Assembly (NCBI GenBank): GCA_942486035.1
Contig: CALNXK010000185.1
Coordinates: forward strand, 342,501 to 406,500
DNA: 64,000 nt
Source: Porites lobata
Taxonomy: Eukaryota; Cnidaria; Anthozoa; Scleractinia; Poritidae
Reading direction: 5' to 3'
Position 1 is the stretch's first letter. Every line of letters begins with the position of its first letter. Made by a program: the position numbers and the translations under genes. The notes under the pieces were generated by a model. It was given only the letters and a program-made list of their open reading frames with translations. It was not told the origin of the DNA and searched no databases. Shown in pieces: positions 1 to 11,589 of this stretch.

Positions 1-106
1 CACTTTTTATATTTTTACATATTTTATCACATTTTAGCGTTCACCACATTTTTATCTGTTATAACTTGTTTTTAACTTGTTTATGCTAATTTAGAGAACT
101 TTTATA

Positions 107-143
107 CACTTGAAAATGACCTTGGAGAGGTCGAAACGTCGTG
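107..143 (+). ncRNA. Degenerate hammerhead-like motif of Penelope-element type
   Basis: The order is CAC, TTGAAAA in the place of the CTGANGA core, a short GACCT/AGGTC stem, then GAAACGTC, then GTG pairing with the opening CAC. GAAAC followed directly by GTC, with almost no stem III, is the arrangement described for minimal hammerheads in Penelope-like elements. The core is mutated, so activity is unlikely. No transposase or reverse transcriptase is seen nearby. Confidence 0.3.
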
Positions 144-327
144 ATTTTTTATCGCTAATATTTATCTCAAAGTCGATTTCTAAGAAACTACTTATTGAAA
201 AAAAAAGAATTTCTGTAAATTGACCCCTACGGCTGAAAATGTCACTGGGAAACTACTTCTGTTTTTTTTTTTCGTTACCATGAAATCCAAGGGCTTGTAT
301 TTCATCCAGTTTGATTCACAATTTCCA

Positions 328-384
328 TTTCCTTTGTTTCCTAGCCCTAATTATTCATGAATTAGGGCTAGGAAACAAAGGAAA
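328..384. repeat. Foldback (25-bp perfect arms)
   Basis: Arms 328-352 and 360-384 are perfect inverted copies around a 7-base centre. It lies beyond the last visible ARHGAP1-like exon, probably in an intron. Confidence 0.85.
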
Positions 385-475
385 ATGAGAATCAACCTGG
401 TTTAAAAAATTTTAACCTGAATTTAATTTTGACCTGTAACATATAATGGCATAAGAGAGACACCTACTCCATTAC

Positions 476-3400
476 TTGCTTAGGAATGTCAATTTGATCA
501 AGATGAACAATATCTGCCAGATCTTGAAGTCTTGTTATATAAAACAACTTCCTTGAGAACTTAGGGCTGCAAAACAAGAGCCTCATCATTAATTTCGCCG
601 ACAATTGTGCACTACTGCACCACAGTTCACATTCACTGAAACATGCATCAGGTTTGATTGAAAAGGAAAAAGAATGTCAAGTGAATGTACCCAGCTTTAG
701 AAATGAAACAGCCCCCATTGCTTTCCGTAAGGCTTAGTATATAAATTGAATTTTCAAGTTATTACAAAAAATAAAAGGGAAAAATGAAGTAAAAATTAGG
801 GAACAAAAAATTTTCGAAAACTTTCAGCAGCAACTCAAGAATGAAAAATTTAAAAAAATATATTAATACAGTTGGTAACAAGAGGCATTGCTACCATTTT
901 GGAAAAGGGTGCATTGAGCAGAAAAGAGGGAAAAAAGGAAAAAAAGAACGAATACAATAAATTACTGATAAATCTTGTACCTTAAAACCTTCGCTAGGGT
1001 TGCCCATATCAGCTTGATGGTACTTGATGGGTGGACTACATAAAGGGCTTTGATATTCTTTCGGTACCTGTAGATAGACTAAATTCGTTACAAATGCACC
1101 AGAAAAATTACTTGAAATGATTTGAAGTGAAGCAGAGATGTTCAAGGAGGAAGGTGACTTGATTAAAAAAATTCAAAAATCAATATGATCCTGACAGATG
1201 CAGAAAACAGGGTGCACAGAAAGTCAGTTTTACAGCCCGTCGTTCAGGCAAGTTGTAGCTAGCATGTGCTAGCCCACACGTCACTTCAACTAGCTCCAAA
1301 ACCCTTTTTGACTAGCAGAATTGATTACAATGCTTCTGTAATTTGAATTTCACCAAAAAAACAGCACTTGCCCATCGGGCAAGTTAAGAACAGAACTCAC
1401 TAGCCCGATAGCAAAATCCACTAGCCCCAGGCTATTAGACACGACTTCCTTTGCACTCTGGAAAAGAACACCATCCATGCAAATAAAACAAGGCCACGTG
1501 GTTTTTGCTTCTTACTTTCTATCCAGTTCACGGTAGAGTTGAATGACTTTTGACATGCCTGGTTTGTTCTTGCTGGTAAGCCCAAAGTGAAAGTACACAA
1601 TGGTGTAATCATTCTCAACATACTGATCTAATGTGCATAATAAATACCTACAATAAAACAAAACCACAAATATTGGAAAACTGAGAGTCTGATTAGGCTG
1701 ATTTATATCATTAGCAACATTTTAAACTGACCCTGAAGCTGGCTCTGAGATGCATAGTATACACTTAATGTCTGTGGTGCTGCCCGCATAAGAAAATAGG
1801 TTTTGATTTCGCAAGGGTATCATTGAGAATATAATATATGCAGCTGCTTTCACAAAGAAATTGAGCTGCAGTTGTCAATAATCAGGGCTCAAAATTGCGA
1901 CTGATATGGTCGCCGATGCAACTAAAATTTTCTCCTTGGCGACTAAAACTTCTGGTTGATTAGTCGCCACTTTGGCGACCAGATTTCTCTATGATTTAAA
2001 TTTAAATTAAAAGAGTAAAGTTAAAACAAACATTTCATCCTATCTTGCTTTGCTTTCATCAGAGAAAATGTGCCAAATCGCACACACAAAGCAAGTTTAC
2101 CTCCAAATTTATACTGACTTCTGTTCGCGATATTTCAAACAATCAAACCTGATGGATCGTGCCATATTACAAGCTGCATCATGATTACATTACACAAACT
2201 GGGGACTAAAAATTTGTATCAGGCGACTTTATTTCTCAAGTTGGATGCCAAAAGGAGACCTGAGGATTTTTTTAATGTTGAGCCCTGATAATGTTGTTGT
2301 TTGAAGGGAAATCCAAAACACACAGTTCTGTATAATTATACATTGAGTCTGTTAACCCTTTAGCCCTAATATACAGGTACAAATTCTCCAAAGTGATCTA
2401 CGTACATTTCCTGTAAGAATTAGTTGAGAGAATTTAATGAAAGATCAAGGCATTTTCTCTTTATTGATCGTTTTGTTAATTCTCATAACCTTATCTCTTG
2501 AAAATGTATGGATGATGTTAGGAGAAATTTTATGTTGGTCACTATTGGGACTTAAAGGGTTAAGGGGGTCCAGAAAAAGGATTTCAGCAACTTCACAGAC
2601 TTGACTAGCTGGGGTTAGATCACCTCTGCAATGCCGCCTACCGGTATGTATATCAATAAACTAAATGAGTGATAAATTTGCCATTTGTCATTCAAAGCAA
2701 TAACTATAAATATGCAGGGTGCAAAGAAAATCATTTTTACGGCAAGCTGAAGCTAACATCTACTAGCCCAGACGTCATTTCAACTAGCCCCAAAAGCTTT
2801 TTGAAGCAGAATTGATCTCACAGTTCTTCTGTTATTCGAATTCCTAAAAAACGATCACATAAAAACAGAATTCACTAGCCACGGGCTATCTGGCAATACT
2901 TTCTTTGCATGTTGATATGTAATAAATAATTTGTTAATTTACATAGTAAATTAGACCGTTTATAAATTAATTTTAATTAGTAATTAAAGAGTTCTGAGTA
3001 TTATAGTGTAAGATTATTTACTTGAATAACCGTGTGTGGTCAATGGAACTTATTGGTGGCATTCTGCATGATGAGAACACAATAACTGGTCTTCCACTCT
3101 TATCATCACCTGTAAAGAAAATATATTATTCACAGTGGTTGAGAACTTGCTTTTTTGTTGGTGTCTCAAAATATATGACACTACCACTGATAATCATAAA
3201 ACATTACAGTTAAAAACCTGCCCTCACGTCACCTGTAAAAACACTGTACAGTAGGTCTAAAATCCCCTACATTGTATAGATTTCATAAGAAGGTGGAGCA
3301 TGATTGTTCAGTGAGCATAGTCCTGAATAGGAACAGTCCTCATGCTTCGGGTGATCATGCTCCACCCTCTTATGAAATGACTCCTGGGTTCAAACCTTTC

Positions 3401-4909
3401 ACAATAATAATATGATTGCTTACCAGCCACTGAAAGTATATGATGCTGAGCAATGTCACGGAAGTCATCATCCAATTTACTCAAGGTTGAAAGATGGGGA
3501 GTAGGATTTCCTCCACTTTCATCCACTTCTGCTGTGTCTGTTGAGACTGGTTAAAAATTAATCTTGAAAGTTGGTCACATGAGTATACATGTAGCTTGCG
3601 AATACAGCTGTCTCCCCCGATCTTTGACACTAGGGAGGCAAAATGTTCCCCACGAAATGCCCCTAGTGGCAAGGACTGAGTATTGAGCTGTATTTACAGG
3701 CTATTAAATGAAATGAAGCTTGGAAAGAGTATCAGACACAACTGGAAACATCATGCTTGTTGTAGCCCAAAATGAAATGTTAATTAGACCAATGATACAT
3801 CTATTCGGTGAAAGTGGCCACACGCCTAGAATTTGGACATGTTTATTTTACATGTACCAAAGTGTGGGATTTGAGTTTTACAACCTGTCATCTAGTTCAA
3901 AGAAAGAAAACACATACACAAAGAAAATACCCACACATCATGGTAGACAGGGCAGTTTTTCAGAAGTTGACCATCTGCATAAAACACCTTTTATACCACA
4001 AAAACTAAAGGCTATGGTGACAAAACCTGATATTTTGGAATGGATAAATGTACTGTAATGAGCACAGAAACATATGAATGGAATTTGCTCCAAAGCTTTA
4101 TTCTCCTTAACTGGATAGCTGTTCTTTCCATGCTTTGAATAAAGACAGTTTAACTGACTGTAGTTAATCAATACCTTATCGACGTCAAATCAGTATTACA
4201 ACATTCCACATGAATTAAAAGTACTCTAACCTGAACAAATATCACCTATATCAAATATCAGGGAGGTGATCTAATCACTAGTTAAAAGTGCAAGCTAAAT
4301 CAACCCAACTATTAAAGGTTATAGAAGCAGACAAGCTGAAAACTTGTGAAAGCTACTTTGATGAATATGGGAATTCTTACCTTCATCCACAACCTCAGCT
4401 TCACCATCAATATCTTCATCAACCTCACCTCTCTCCAACTTTCCACCATTTTCAAAAACCTGTTCACTGTATTCAGTTTGCTGACAGCCACTCAAAATCC
4501 TTTCATCCCCAGAATTTGTCGGCGCAACTGCCAAGCTTGTTTCTTGAATATTACCTAAGATAAGCCCAGATGACCGATGGGGTTCCATGTTCTTCTTTGA
4601 GTCCAATCTTTGGACAGATGTCTTCTTCTTCCCCGATGGGTCTCCGTCATTGAAGTCATTTTCAGTCGTATTCGAATGTGATGACAGGGGGTCGAATTCA
4701 TCTAACAAGTCCTGTTGAACATTTATATCGTCAAAATTAGTCATGCCATATCTCTTGGTTCCTGGAGATGTCAAATGGCCCGACCTTCGATTCGTGACAG
4801 GTTCGTCTGAGCGAAAAACGTCTTTCGTTTGAGCGGAGTTTGTTGACAAATTCAAGGTTTCCTGCTGGACGTCTGATCGGTTTTCGAACCCAGGAAGCGC
4901 CTCGTCCAT
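476..4909 (-). CDS. ARHGAP1: ARHGAP1-like Rho GTPase-activating protein, 5' part (BCH domain); 3' end outside window
   Basis: Exons read on the minus strand at 4909-4381, 3546-3424, 3109-3022, 1647-1516, 1067-981 and 566-476; all junctions are GT-AG and the phases agree (1,1,2,2,2,0). Exon 1 gives about 176 residues of acidic, low-complexity N-terminus. The following exons encode a BCH (CRAL-TRIO-like) domain: LDDDFRDIAQHHILSVAGDD, then GRPVIVFSSCRMPP, YVENDYTIVYFHFGLTS, KNIKALYVVHPSSTIKLIW, and a last exon ending IDIPKQ. This order and wording match p50RhoGAP/ARHGAP1, a cytosolic protein whose BCH domain binds small GTPases and whose C-terminal RhoGAP domain stimulates GTP hydrolysis by Cdc42/Rho. 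No RhoGAP motif is seen; it should lie left of position 1. ARHGAP8 shares the architecture and cannot be excluded. The N-terminal region is longer than I expect for vertebrate ARHGAP1. Introns carry several repeats. The start codon is the first ATG of the open exon next to the divergent promoter. Confidence 0.85.
1205..1455. repeat. Dispersed repeat, copy 1
   Basis: This stretch is a diverged direct copy of 2711-2915, sharing blocks such as CAGGGTGCA, CAACTAGC and the CTAGCCC-rich segments. Both copies lie in introns of the ARHGAP1-like gene. There are no clear inverted ends; a SINE-like or unclassified repeat. Confidence 0.55.
1881..2289. mobile_element. MITE with ATCAGGGCTCAA ends
   Basis: The stretch opens ATCAGGGCTCAA and closes TTGAGCCCTGAT, a perfect 12-bp terminal inverted repeat around about 385 bp with no coding potential. 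It sits in an ARHGAP1-like intron. Confidence 0.7.
2711..2915. repeat. Dispersed repeat, copy 2
   Basis: Diverged direct copy of 1205-1455 in the next upstream intron of the ARHGAP1-like gene. The order of shared blocks is preserved. Confidence 0.55.
3280..3378. repeat. Foldback inside ARHGAP1-like intron
   Basis: Left arm 3280-3304 pairs with right arm 3354-3378 with one or two mismatches. The right flank, GAAATGACTCCTGGGTTC, recurs in complement within 12416-12450, linking it to the same repeat family as the hammerhead-like element there. Confidence 0.75.
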
Positions 4910-5446
4910 GTCAGTCGAGATTTTATTTACGAGACGACAGACAAAACACCATTTAATCCTTTCCTTTCTACCTCATTAGGGAAACTCCCTTTGAACCGTA
5001 GAATCTCCTGACAACTTTGGCATTGCATCTTCTTTCGTTCAAAATTCGAGGCCAAAGAAAACAACTTTTTCCTCGTTTTGGCGCTCAGAATTTATCCCCA
5101 CCCTACTGACAAAATAGAATTCGTTTAAATTCGCTTAAAGATATTGACTTAAAATATACAAAAAAGATGGCTTGAAAGTAAATAAAAATGGATATTGTTT
5201 TTTACTTAAAACATATATTCGAGAAGTTTTTATTGCGATTTTTTTTGGAATTTTTATTTCTCCTTGATCTTTCCTGGATACCCTCCCAGGGTAGCCAGTG
5301 GTCACCCCGTTCTCCAGTCTTCCGCACCTTACGCAAAAACGCCTGGACGATTCACATCTAGCGGCCATCTTGGAAACTGCTCGAACATTTTCTATTCTCG
5401 TATTTGCTGGTTGTAGCTAATATCTGCGAGCAAATCAGTTCTAAAC
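4910..5446. promoter_or_regulatory. Divergent promoter region between ARHGAP1-like and ZNF593-like genes
   Basis: The two start codons point away from each other, 537 bp apart, so this stretch must hold the 5' UTRs and promoters of both genes. At 5361-5373 there is GCGGCCATCTTGG, whose complement contains AAGATGGC, the core of the YY1 site often found near start sites of housekeeping genes. It sits about 75 bp before the ZNF593-like start. I see no convincing TATA box. Transcription start sites are not defined by the sequence. Confidence 0.5.
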
Positions 5447-8400
5447 ATGGGCCGATTGCGAAGGAAACGAATGCATAAAAATGATAAACACTTGAAAAAG
5501 AAATACCGTACCAAACGTCGAACAAAAGACTTGGATCAAATCCACGTGGACATGCAGCCACAGAACGCTGCCAAACTGAAATCACAAGAGGTAGATATGG
5601 ATCTTCCTGGCGCTGGACAATATTACTGCATACAATGCGCGTAAGTTTTACCTGCAGTTACTGATAAACGAGACACGTCTTCTTTGATCAAGTAAGGCGA
5701 TACGCTCATAAAAGCCTAGTGGTACTAGTGCCAAATAAATTATTCTAAGTCTTATTGGTTTTCTTGAGATTTGTCTTGAAAACTAGGTTTTGGAATTGTA
5801 GAAGGAAAGGCTAGCGAGATTTTGGATCGTATTTTTAAAGGGAACTCGTTGTCTAAAGCATTGAAAATGTGAAGGAAATATCTTCATTTTCCACTCAATT
5901 AACCTAATCTTCTGTGACCTGTCACGTCTGTGACTGAATCTGTGAAGACAAGCAACTCAGCGGAACGGTGGTACCCCCCCCCCCTCCAAGACTATTAAGA
6001 GGAGAGTCTCTTTAGCCTTTCTCTTTCTAGTCTCTATTTAGTCTCTTTCTCTTTAGTCACTTCAATTCATGAAGTCAGGGGCCTCTTTCTTGAAAGCCCC
6101 AGTATTTTTTTCCACCCAAAATCAAATATTCAAATCAAATTATAAAGAATAAAAGCGTATTGCTTCCTGGCTCTGGACAATATTACTGCATACAATGCGC
6201 GTAAGTTTTACCTGCAGTTTCTGATAAACGAGACACGTTGTCTTTGATCAAGTTGCGATACGCTCATAAAGTGGCAAGTAATTAATATTCTAAGTCTTAT
6301 TGGTTTTCTTGAGATTTGTCTTGAAAACTAGGTTTTGGAATTGTAGAAGGAAAGGCTAGCGAGATTTTGGATCGTATTTTTAAAGGGAACTCGTTGTCTT
6401 AAGCATTGAAAATGTGAAGGAAATATCTTCATTTTCCACTCAATTAACCTAATCTCCTGTGACTAAATCTGTGAAGACAAGCAACTCAGCGGAACGGTGG
6501 TACCCCCCCTCCAAGACTATTAAGAGGAGAGTCTCTTTAGCCTTTCTCTTTCTAGTCTCTATTTAGTCTCTTTCTCTTTAGTCACTTCAATTCATGAGTC
6601 AGGGTCCTCTTTCTTGAAAGCCCCAGTATTTTTTTCCACCCAAAATCAAATATTCAAATCAAATTATAAAGAATAAAAGCGTATATGTTAGCAAACAATC
6701 AGTCCATTTTGTTTTGTTAACTGATAATTTTTATCTTGATATCTGCCGAACTATTAATGCCCTATGTTAAATGTAACAACAGCTTTCCTGGGTCAGTTAA
6801 TTATTGGGACTTTCTACTTTTTTGGCCCCTTACTTGAAGAAGTGTTCTTTCATTCCCAATAAAGGAACTGGGATAATGACATAGAATCAATATTGTTCTC
6901 TTCACTTCATTAACAGTGGCGTATCCAGGGGAGGGGCCTGGGCTCCCCTCCCCCTTATTTTTAGACCAAACTGAGGCCTGAAGGGCTGAAAAAAATTCTT
7001 TGCAGACCGGCTCCCCCCCCTCCTTATCTCAAGGTCTGGATCCAGCACTGATTAAATATTAGTGAGTTTCTTGAAACTGACTTTCCAGGAGTGGTTATTT
7101 GACCCTTAAATGCTGTTGTTGGTTCATTTGTGGACCTTACAGTTAAGCAAAGTGAAGCGTACCCCTCAAGATTCCATTAATGAATTTATCATTCAGAAGT
7201 TGAATCTGTTAGTCGTTGCAGCAACCAATACCAAATTCAAATCTGCATTCCGGCATGTGTAATGAGCAGTAAATTTTATTATAATAACTTCTCTTTATTC
7301 GGTCTGTTTGAAGAATATTTGAATGGATAAAATTGCTTTAAAGGCATTGATTTCACATCAAATTCAAGAAAACTGACTTGGTAGAAAGTTCATAACAACC
7401 TTGCATGTGAATTCACTGCTCGTTATGCATGCGGGAATTATGCAGAAATGAATTTGAAATCTACAACTACCAACAGATTCAATTTTCAACTTATGAATTC
7501 ATTAATGGAATCTTGGGGAGGTACGCTTTACCTGGCTTGCTTGTAAGCTGTTGTTGATATCAATATATCATCAATAATTGCGTGACAGTAGTCCAAGTGC
7601 ACAAGCAGGGGTAATGAAAAAAAAAATGCACTTTCTATTTGAGTGTCAATGTATTTAGCGCGAAAGTGCTAATTGGGGACACTATTTTTACGTCTCCTAA
7701 TGGAGACGAGACCGCCATTTTACGTGGTCATCCGAGCCACGCGAAGGTCTCGCCTCTTGCAGTGCAAAGGAAGTACCTTCATTTCTCAGTCATTTTAAGA
7801 CCCTGAGTAATGGGCCGGCCCTGGGAATCGAACCCGCGACCTCCCGCTCTGCAGTCGAACGCTCTACCGACTGAGCTAATCCTGTCGTGAAAAATGTCTT
7901 CTTTCTAAAATTATCCCAAATCAGAGACAATGAGTTACACAGCGTATTTCTTCCCTCTCTGAATAGTTATATATATGTATATTTATCAGATAAAACCACA
8001 GACATGTAATGTGCACTTGTCCAGGCTAGACTCCGTCCAGACAAAACATATATGCACCTAGTTTCTGACCAGGTTTTGAAGAAGTCTTTGTTCAATACAT
8101 GTTCCATTTTTCATGCCATGTAGTTTTTTGAATAGGTCTGAAAATACTGGGTGATTGGGTGTGATTGCTGCATTTCCATCACCAGCCCTTTACTTCCCCA
8201 CATTCAATGAATTACAGGGTATTCTGTTTCATCCCTGGTCGGGATTCTTTCTGTATGGATAAGTCCAGAGGACTATTTTGCCCTAACTAGTTATAAACAT
8301 GGGGTATGAGTTTAAGAGTTGTATTCCACTCAATCTTTACTAAGAAATTTTTAGCAATAAAGTCTTAAGGTATGGATGCTGAACTTTTTTTTTTTCCTTT

Positions 8401-9158
8401 TTAGGAGATACTTTGTTGATGATAAGTCATTAAAAGATCACATACGATCAAGAGTTCACCGGAAGAAGTAAGTTGCTATGAGGTTCTCAATGGGGTTAAA
8501 TGTCAGCTGTCAAAATTGGAAAAATTTTACTGTCAACTGTTACAGCTAGCACCCCATTGAGACCCTGTGCCATGTCAGGCACAGTAGTGGTGCCAAAGAG
8601 AAATGCCTTTAAAACAGATGGTGAAAGTTAGGTCTAAACAGTATTACTGCATAGTGGTGGAGGACAGGAAGGTGAGACTACAGGTGTGTTTTTCTGGCAC
8701 CAATCAGAAGCCAGAACGGCCGCGACCGTTTGGAACTGGTCTGGTAAGACATTGTCCCCAGGGGCTCTTCTCGCCCTTCTTTACTTTTCTTCGTGCCATA
8801 TTTTTCCGCCCGTTTAGACTTTCCCTCGTCCCCACTATCTGCCCCTGGGTCTCCGAGGATGAAGACCTCCCCAAATGTACACTTTTGAGTGGAGCACCTC
8901 TCTCTCTTCCTTTTTCCCCTCCCACCCCTGTACCCACTCTTACCACCCCCCCCTCTCATCACCAGTGTCAGTTCTGACTTGGGATTTTTCTCCTTTGTCA
9001 GGGTGAAAATGTTAAAGGAAGTGCCATACACACCAGAAGAAGCTGAGAGAGCAGCTGGAATGGGATCATACACACTTACATCAACAAAACCTTTATTACC
9101 TGTTGATCAGGATGAAGAAATGAAGAGTGGAGAAAATATTGAAAACCTTGACACTTGA
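5447..9158 (+). CDS. ZNF593: Zinc finger protein 593 homologue (Bud20 family), complete
   Basis: Three exons, 5447-5640, 8405-8467 and 9002-9158, with GT-AG junctions and phases 2 and 2, give 137 residues, close to the length of vertebrate ZNF593. The N-terminus MGRLRRKRMHKNDKHLKK is strongly basic and the pattern QYYCIQCARYFVDDKSLKDH with a following HRKK is the single C2H2 finger (C-x2-C, H-x5-H) of the Bud20/ZNF593 family. Exon 3 begins VKMLKEVPYTPEEAERAAGM, a conserved family signature. Members shuttle with pre-60S ribosomal particles and help their nuclear export. An ATTAAA at 9186-9191 may be the poly(A) signal. Intron 1 carries a tandem duplication that includes the end of exon 1, a tRNA-derived SINE and a foldback element. 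Confidence 0.93.
5603..6683 (+). repeat. Tandem duplication including the 3' end of ZNF593 exon 1 and its splice donor
   Basis: The stretch from 5603 to about 6162 (560 bp) is repeated head-to-tail at 6163-6683 (about 521 bp) with small deletions and few substitutions. Each copy starts at CTTCCTGG, includes the last 38 bases of exon 1 with the GTAAGT donor, and ends AATAAAAGCGTAT. The second copy therefore carries a decoy donor inside intron 1. Confidence 0.9.
6913..7051. repeat. Short dispersed repeat, GTGGCGTATCCAG type
   Basis: It begins AGTGGCGTATCCAGGGG and ends CTGGATCCAGCACTG, with C-rich tracts between. Related sequence begins at 18469 (AGTGGCGGACCCAG). This kind of short element recurs in many invertebrate genomes; it has no coding capacity. 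Confidence 0.55.
7142..7540. mobile_element. Foldback MITE, copy 1
   Basis: About 60 bp at each end are inverted copies: AAGCGTACCCCTCAAGATTC on the left matches the complement of the right end GAATCTTGGGGAGGTACGCTT. A second member lies at about 41120-41510. It is in intron 1 of the ZNF593-like gene. Confidence 0.8.
7675..7890 (-). mobile_element. tRNA-derived SINE
   Basis: Read on the minus strand from 7890, a tRNA-like head carries the A box TAGCTCAGTCGG and the B box GGTTCGATTCC, with a CTGCAGA anticodon-like loop (GCA, cysteine). The acceptor and T stems pair poorly, so it is not a functional tRNA. An unrelated body of about 130 bp follows, as expected for a Pol III-driven SINE. Confidence 0.75.
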
Positions 9159-9838
9159 AATCATACTGGATACTATTGTGAACAAATTAAAATAATTATT
9201 GATGCTTTCAGGTTCTTTTTTTCTGATTATCTTTTTTTATCACTTAGAAGACATCGAGAGTTTGTACTATACAGGGCCTTGACTGTTTTATAAAGAAACA
9301 ACAGTGAATGCATGGTTGTTGGTACAATGTTGTAGGTATTTTAGGTTTTGTTTTTGTCCTAGACTCAGTTAGGTTAAGCTCTTACCCGTAGTACATGAAA
9401 TAATGCAGTACTTTCCTTGAAAAGTTCACGAGAGTAGCATCAAATTATCACATTATGGTATGAGCGTAAGGACAACAAGACAGCATGAAACAAAAAAAAA
9501 TAAAATTCACCTTACGGAAAACAAAAAAAACTCCGTTGTGGGTTCAGAAGTCAGTTACATCTTTATAGAAACAACCTCATAGCGATCTAAAACTGTTTAC
9601 AAACATCTTTTTTTAAATCAAATTTTGTAACGAGTGAAACGAAAAAATTTTTAACTTTAAGGGTTTACGGTCGTTTCGCCTACGAGTCGTTTCGCCAACG
9701 CCCTGTTCGCTAACATCTGAAGTCATTTCGCCTCGTCTCTTACTTTTTCCGTCTGATCTGTGACTTAAAGAACGCGGCGTATACGTGTGTGTAGCATGTT
9801 TTCGCGTCATGGCTGAAAGAACGAGGTTAATATAGCTG

Positions 9839-10334
9839 ATTCAATAAAGGTTAAAGGCTGTGCTCTAAGGAAAATTGGAGGGAGCCCAGTGCTCTGAAAC
9901 TGTAAAATCTAGGGTGCCCAGCATATGATTTGTATGAGAAATCTGAGATTTTCTAGTCGTCCGAGGGCAAAAGTTAGGCGCCAGGGGCCACCGGGCTCTG
10001 CTAGAGCACAGCCCTGAGGTTGCTTTGGGTATTGGTAATTGGGCACTGGGAATCTATTGTTTTGAGGTCACTCACGCATTGCATTGAGCTGAATGCCCAA
10101 TAGCCCAAGTTCTATATAATTAAAATTTTAACATGACTCCGAGGCTTTCTGGTCATTTTTTTATATCTGGTTTGGTTTTCTTTCTTCTCAAGTCTCTTCT
10201 GGAAATTGCGAGACAACGGAGTCGGAGACAAATTTGCAATTTTGACCCTAAAGCCTCGGAGTCATGTTAGACTTTTAGTATATCGAACGTGGGCTATTGC
10301 CATTGACCAATTACCAAAGCAACCTTTATTGAAT
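9839..10334. mobile_element. Foldback element with a nested MITE
   Basis: The outer ends are inverted: ATTCAATAAAGGTT on the left and AACCTTTATTGAAT on the right. The outer repeat is interrupted at about 9853-10015 by a second element with GGCTGTGCTCTA and TAGAGCACAGCC ends. After removal of the insert, the left arm continues GCTTTGG, matching the right arm CCAAAGC. Nothing coding is seen. Confidence 0.75.
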
Positions 10335-10370
10335 TAGGTATATACATGTGCAGCGCTCGTTTCGTTTCTT

Positions 10371-10546
10371 CAGTAGGCTACGAGTAGTTCCCCATTGGTC
10401 CTCAGGGATAGTGGAGCGAGCGAAACGCGAGCGAGCGTGAAAAACACTCTCTCCCCACCTCGTCTAGCCTCCCCGCCACTTAAGAAAGCAGTCAAAAATA
10501 GGGTACAATACCATGGGGAACGTTGTAATAGAGGGCAATTCATAGC
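10371..10546 (-). repeat. Dispersed repeat, inverted relative to 22138-22412
   Basis: Reverse-complement related to 22138-22412: both carry the block CTACGAGTAGTT or its complement, GCGTTTCGCT-type runs and a CCATGG segment next to an ATTACAA block. No open frame of interest. Confidence 0.6.
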
Positions 10547-10560
10547 ACTGTGGAATACCA

Positions 10561-11589
10561 CGTTTTAAAATCGTATATAATCGACTCTCTAGGACGCACA
10601 AACTATTTTATCTCGCATTACACGAAAAAACCTAAAATTTTTAGTGATATGAGCTGTTCTTTTAGTTTCTGAATGGTGATTTTGCAGTATTTCGTATCCG
10701 TGGTGTAGTTAACGTGCAAATCTGTCACCGAACCACCATGGTGCAGCAATGGCTAAAATCATTCTCCCGTTACCAATCTGGATTTATCCTTTAGAATTGC
10801 CTCTTGGTCCCATTGTTTATCAGAAAGTGGTTTTGTGGCGGGTTTATGGATGATTGAGACCATTGGCCGTAGACCTTACTTGATCCATCTTATTTGGAGT
10901 GGTCTCAAAAGTTGATGGCCTAAGGCAAGCTTGACCTTCGTTCATGTAATCTACTTTTTATTGCGCAAGGCTTGATGCCAAGTCTGATAGTTTAGTTTCA
11001 TGGGATCGAGAACCTGGTGCCACAGCTGTTGATGCTTTCAGTATTACCTGGGCTAATTTTAATTGTTACGCTTTTCCTCAGTTTTAGTCAGCTGTCTCGA
11101 CTTTCGGCCAAAGAAAAAGGTAACCAAAACGTGTCCTAAGCCGTCTTCGCCATCTCTTTACAGTTTTATTTGCAGTCACTCGTAAGAAAGCCACTGATGT
11201 TATAAAGACTCCTTCTACTCACTGCGCCGCCTTATTAACGCCTGTTGGCTCGGATCTCAACGACGGAATAAAAATAAAACAGCGCTGTCACCTACTTAGG
11301 CAGCAGAATGAAGTGAAATGCCCATAGTAACTTAGTAGATGTCATGGATGGAGTCTTTCCTTCAAAAGAACCTTTTTTAAATAGTGAATATCTGATTTTG
11401 GGTGCAAAATTGAGTCGATGTAGATTTTCTTGCCGTTGGCAAACTGACCAAAACAACTTTTCCAATGGCTTATGAAGCCGAAAAAGGACGTCTTACCTTC
11501 TCGTTTTATGTGATAAAAAGGTTCACGCAAATATTTGTAAAAGTTAATCAAAAAATGAAAAATGAAGGGGTGTTGGAATCTTATTATAA
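10561..11589. other. No gene or clear repeat recognised
   Basis: About 1 kb of AT-rich intergenic DNA between a dispersed repeat and the tandem array. Only short, unconserved open frames; nothing I can assign. Confidence 0.5.

Noticed and set aside
3720..4058. 112-codon plus-strand open frame
   Set aside because: It lies in an ARHGAP1-like intron on the opposite strand, with no motif or splice context.
4288..4563. 91-codon plus-strand open frame rich in His and Pro
   Set aside because: Antisense shadow of ARHGAP1-like exon 1.
7811..7890. tRNA-Cys gene on the minus strand
   Set aside because: A and B boxes are good, but acceptor, anticodon and T stems do not pair properly and a SINE body follows.
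8678..9073. 131-codon minus-strand open frame
   Set aside because: It overlaps ZNF593 exon 3 and a compositionally biased intron; no family resemblance.
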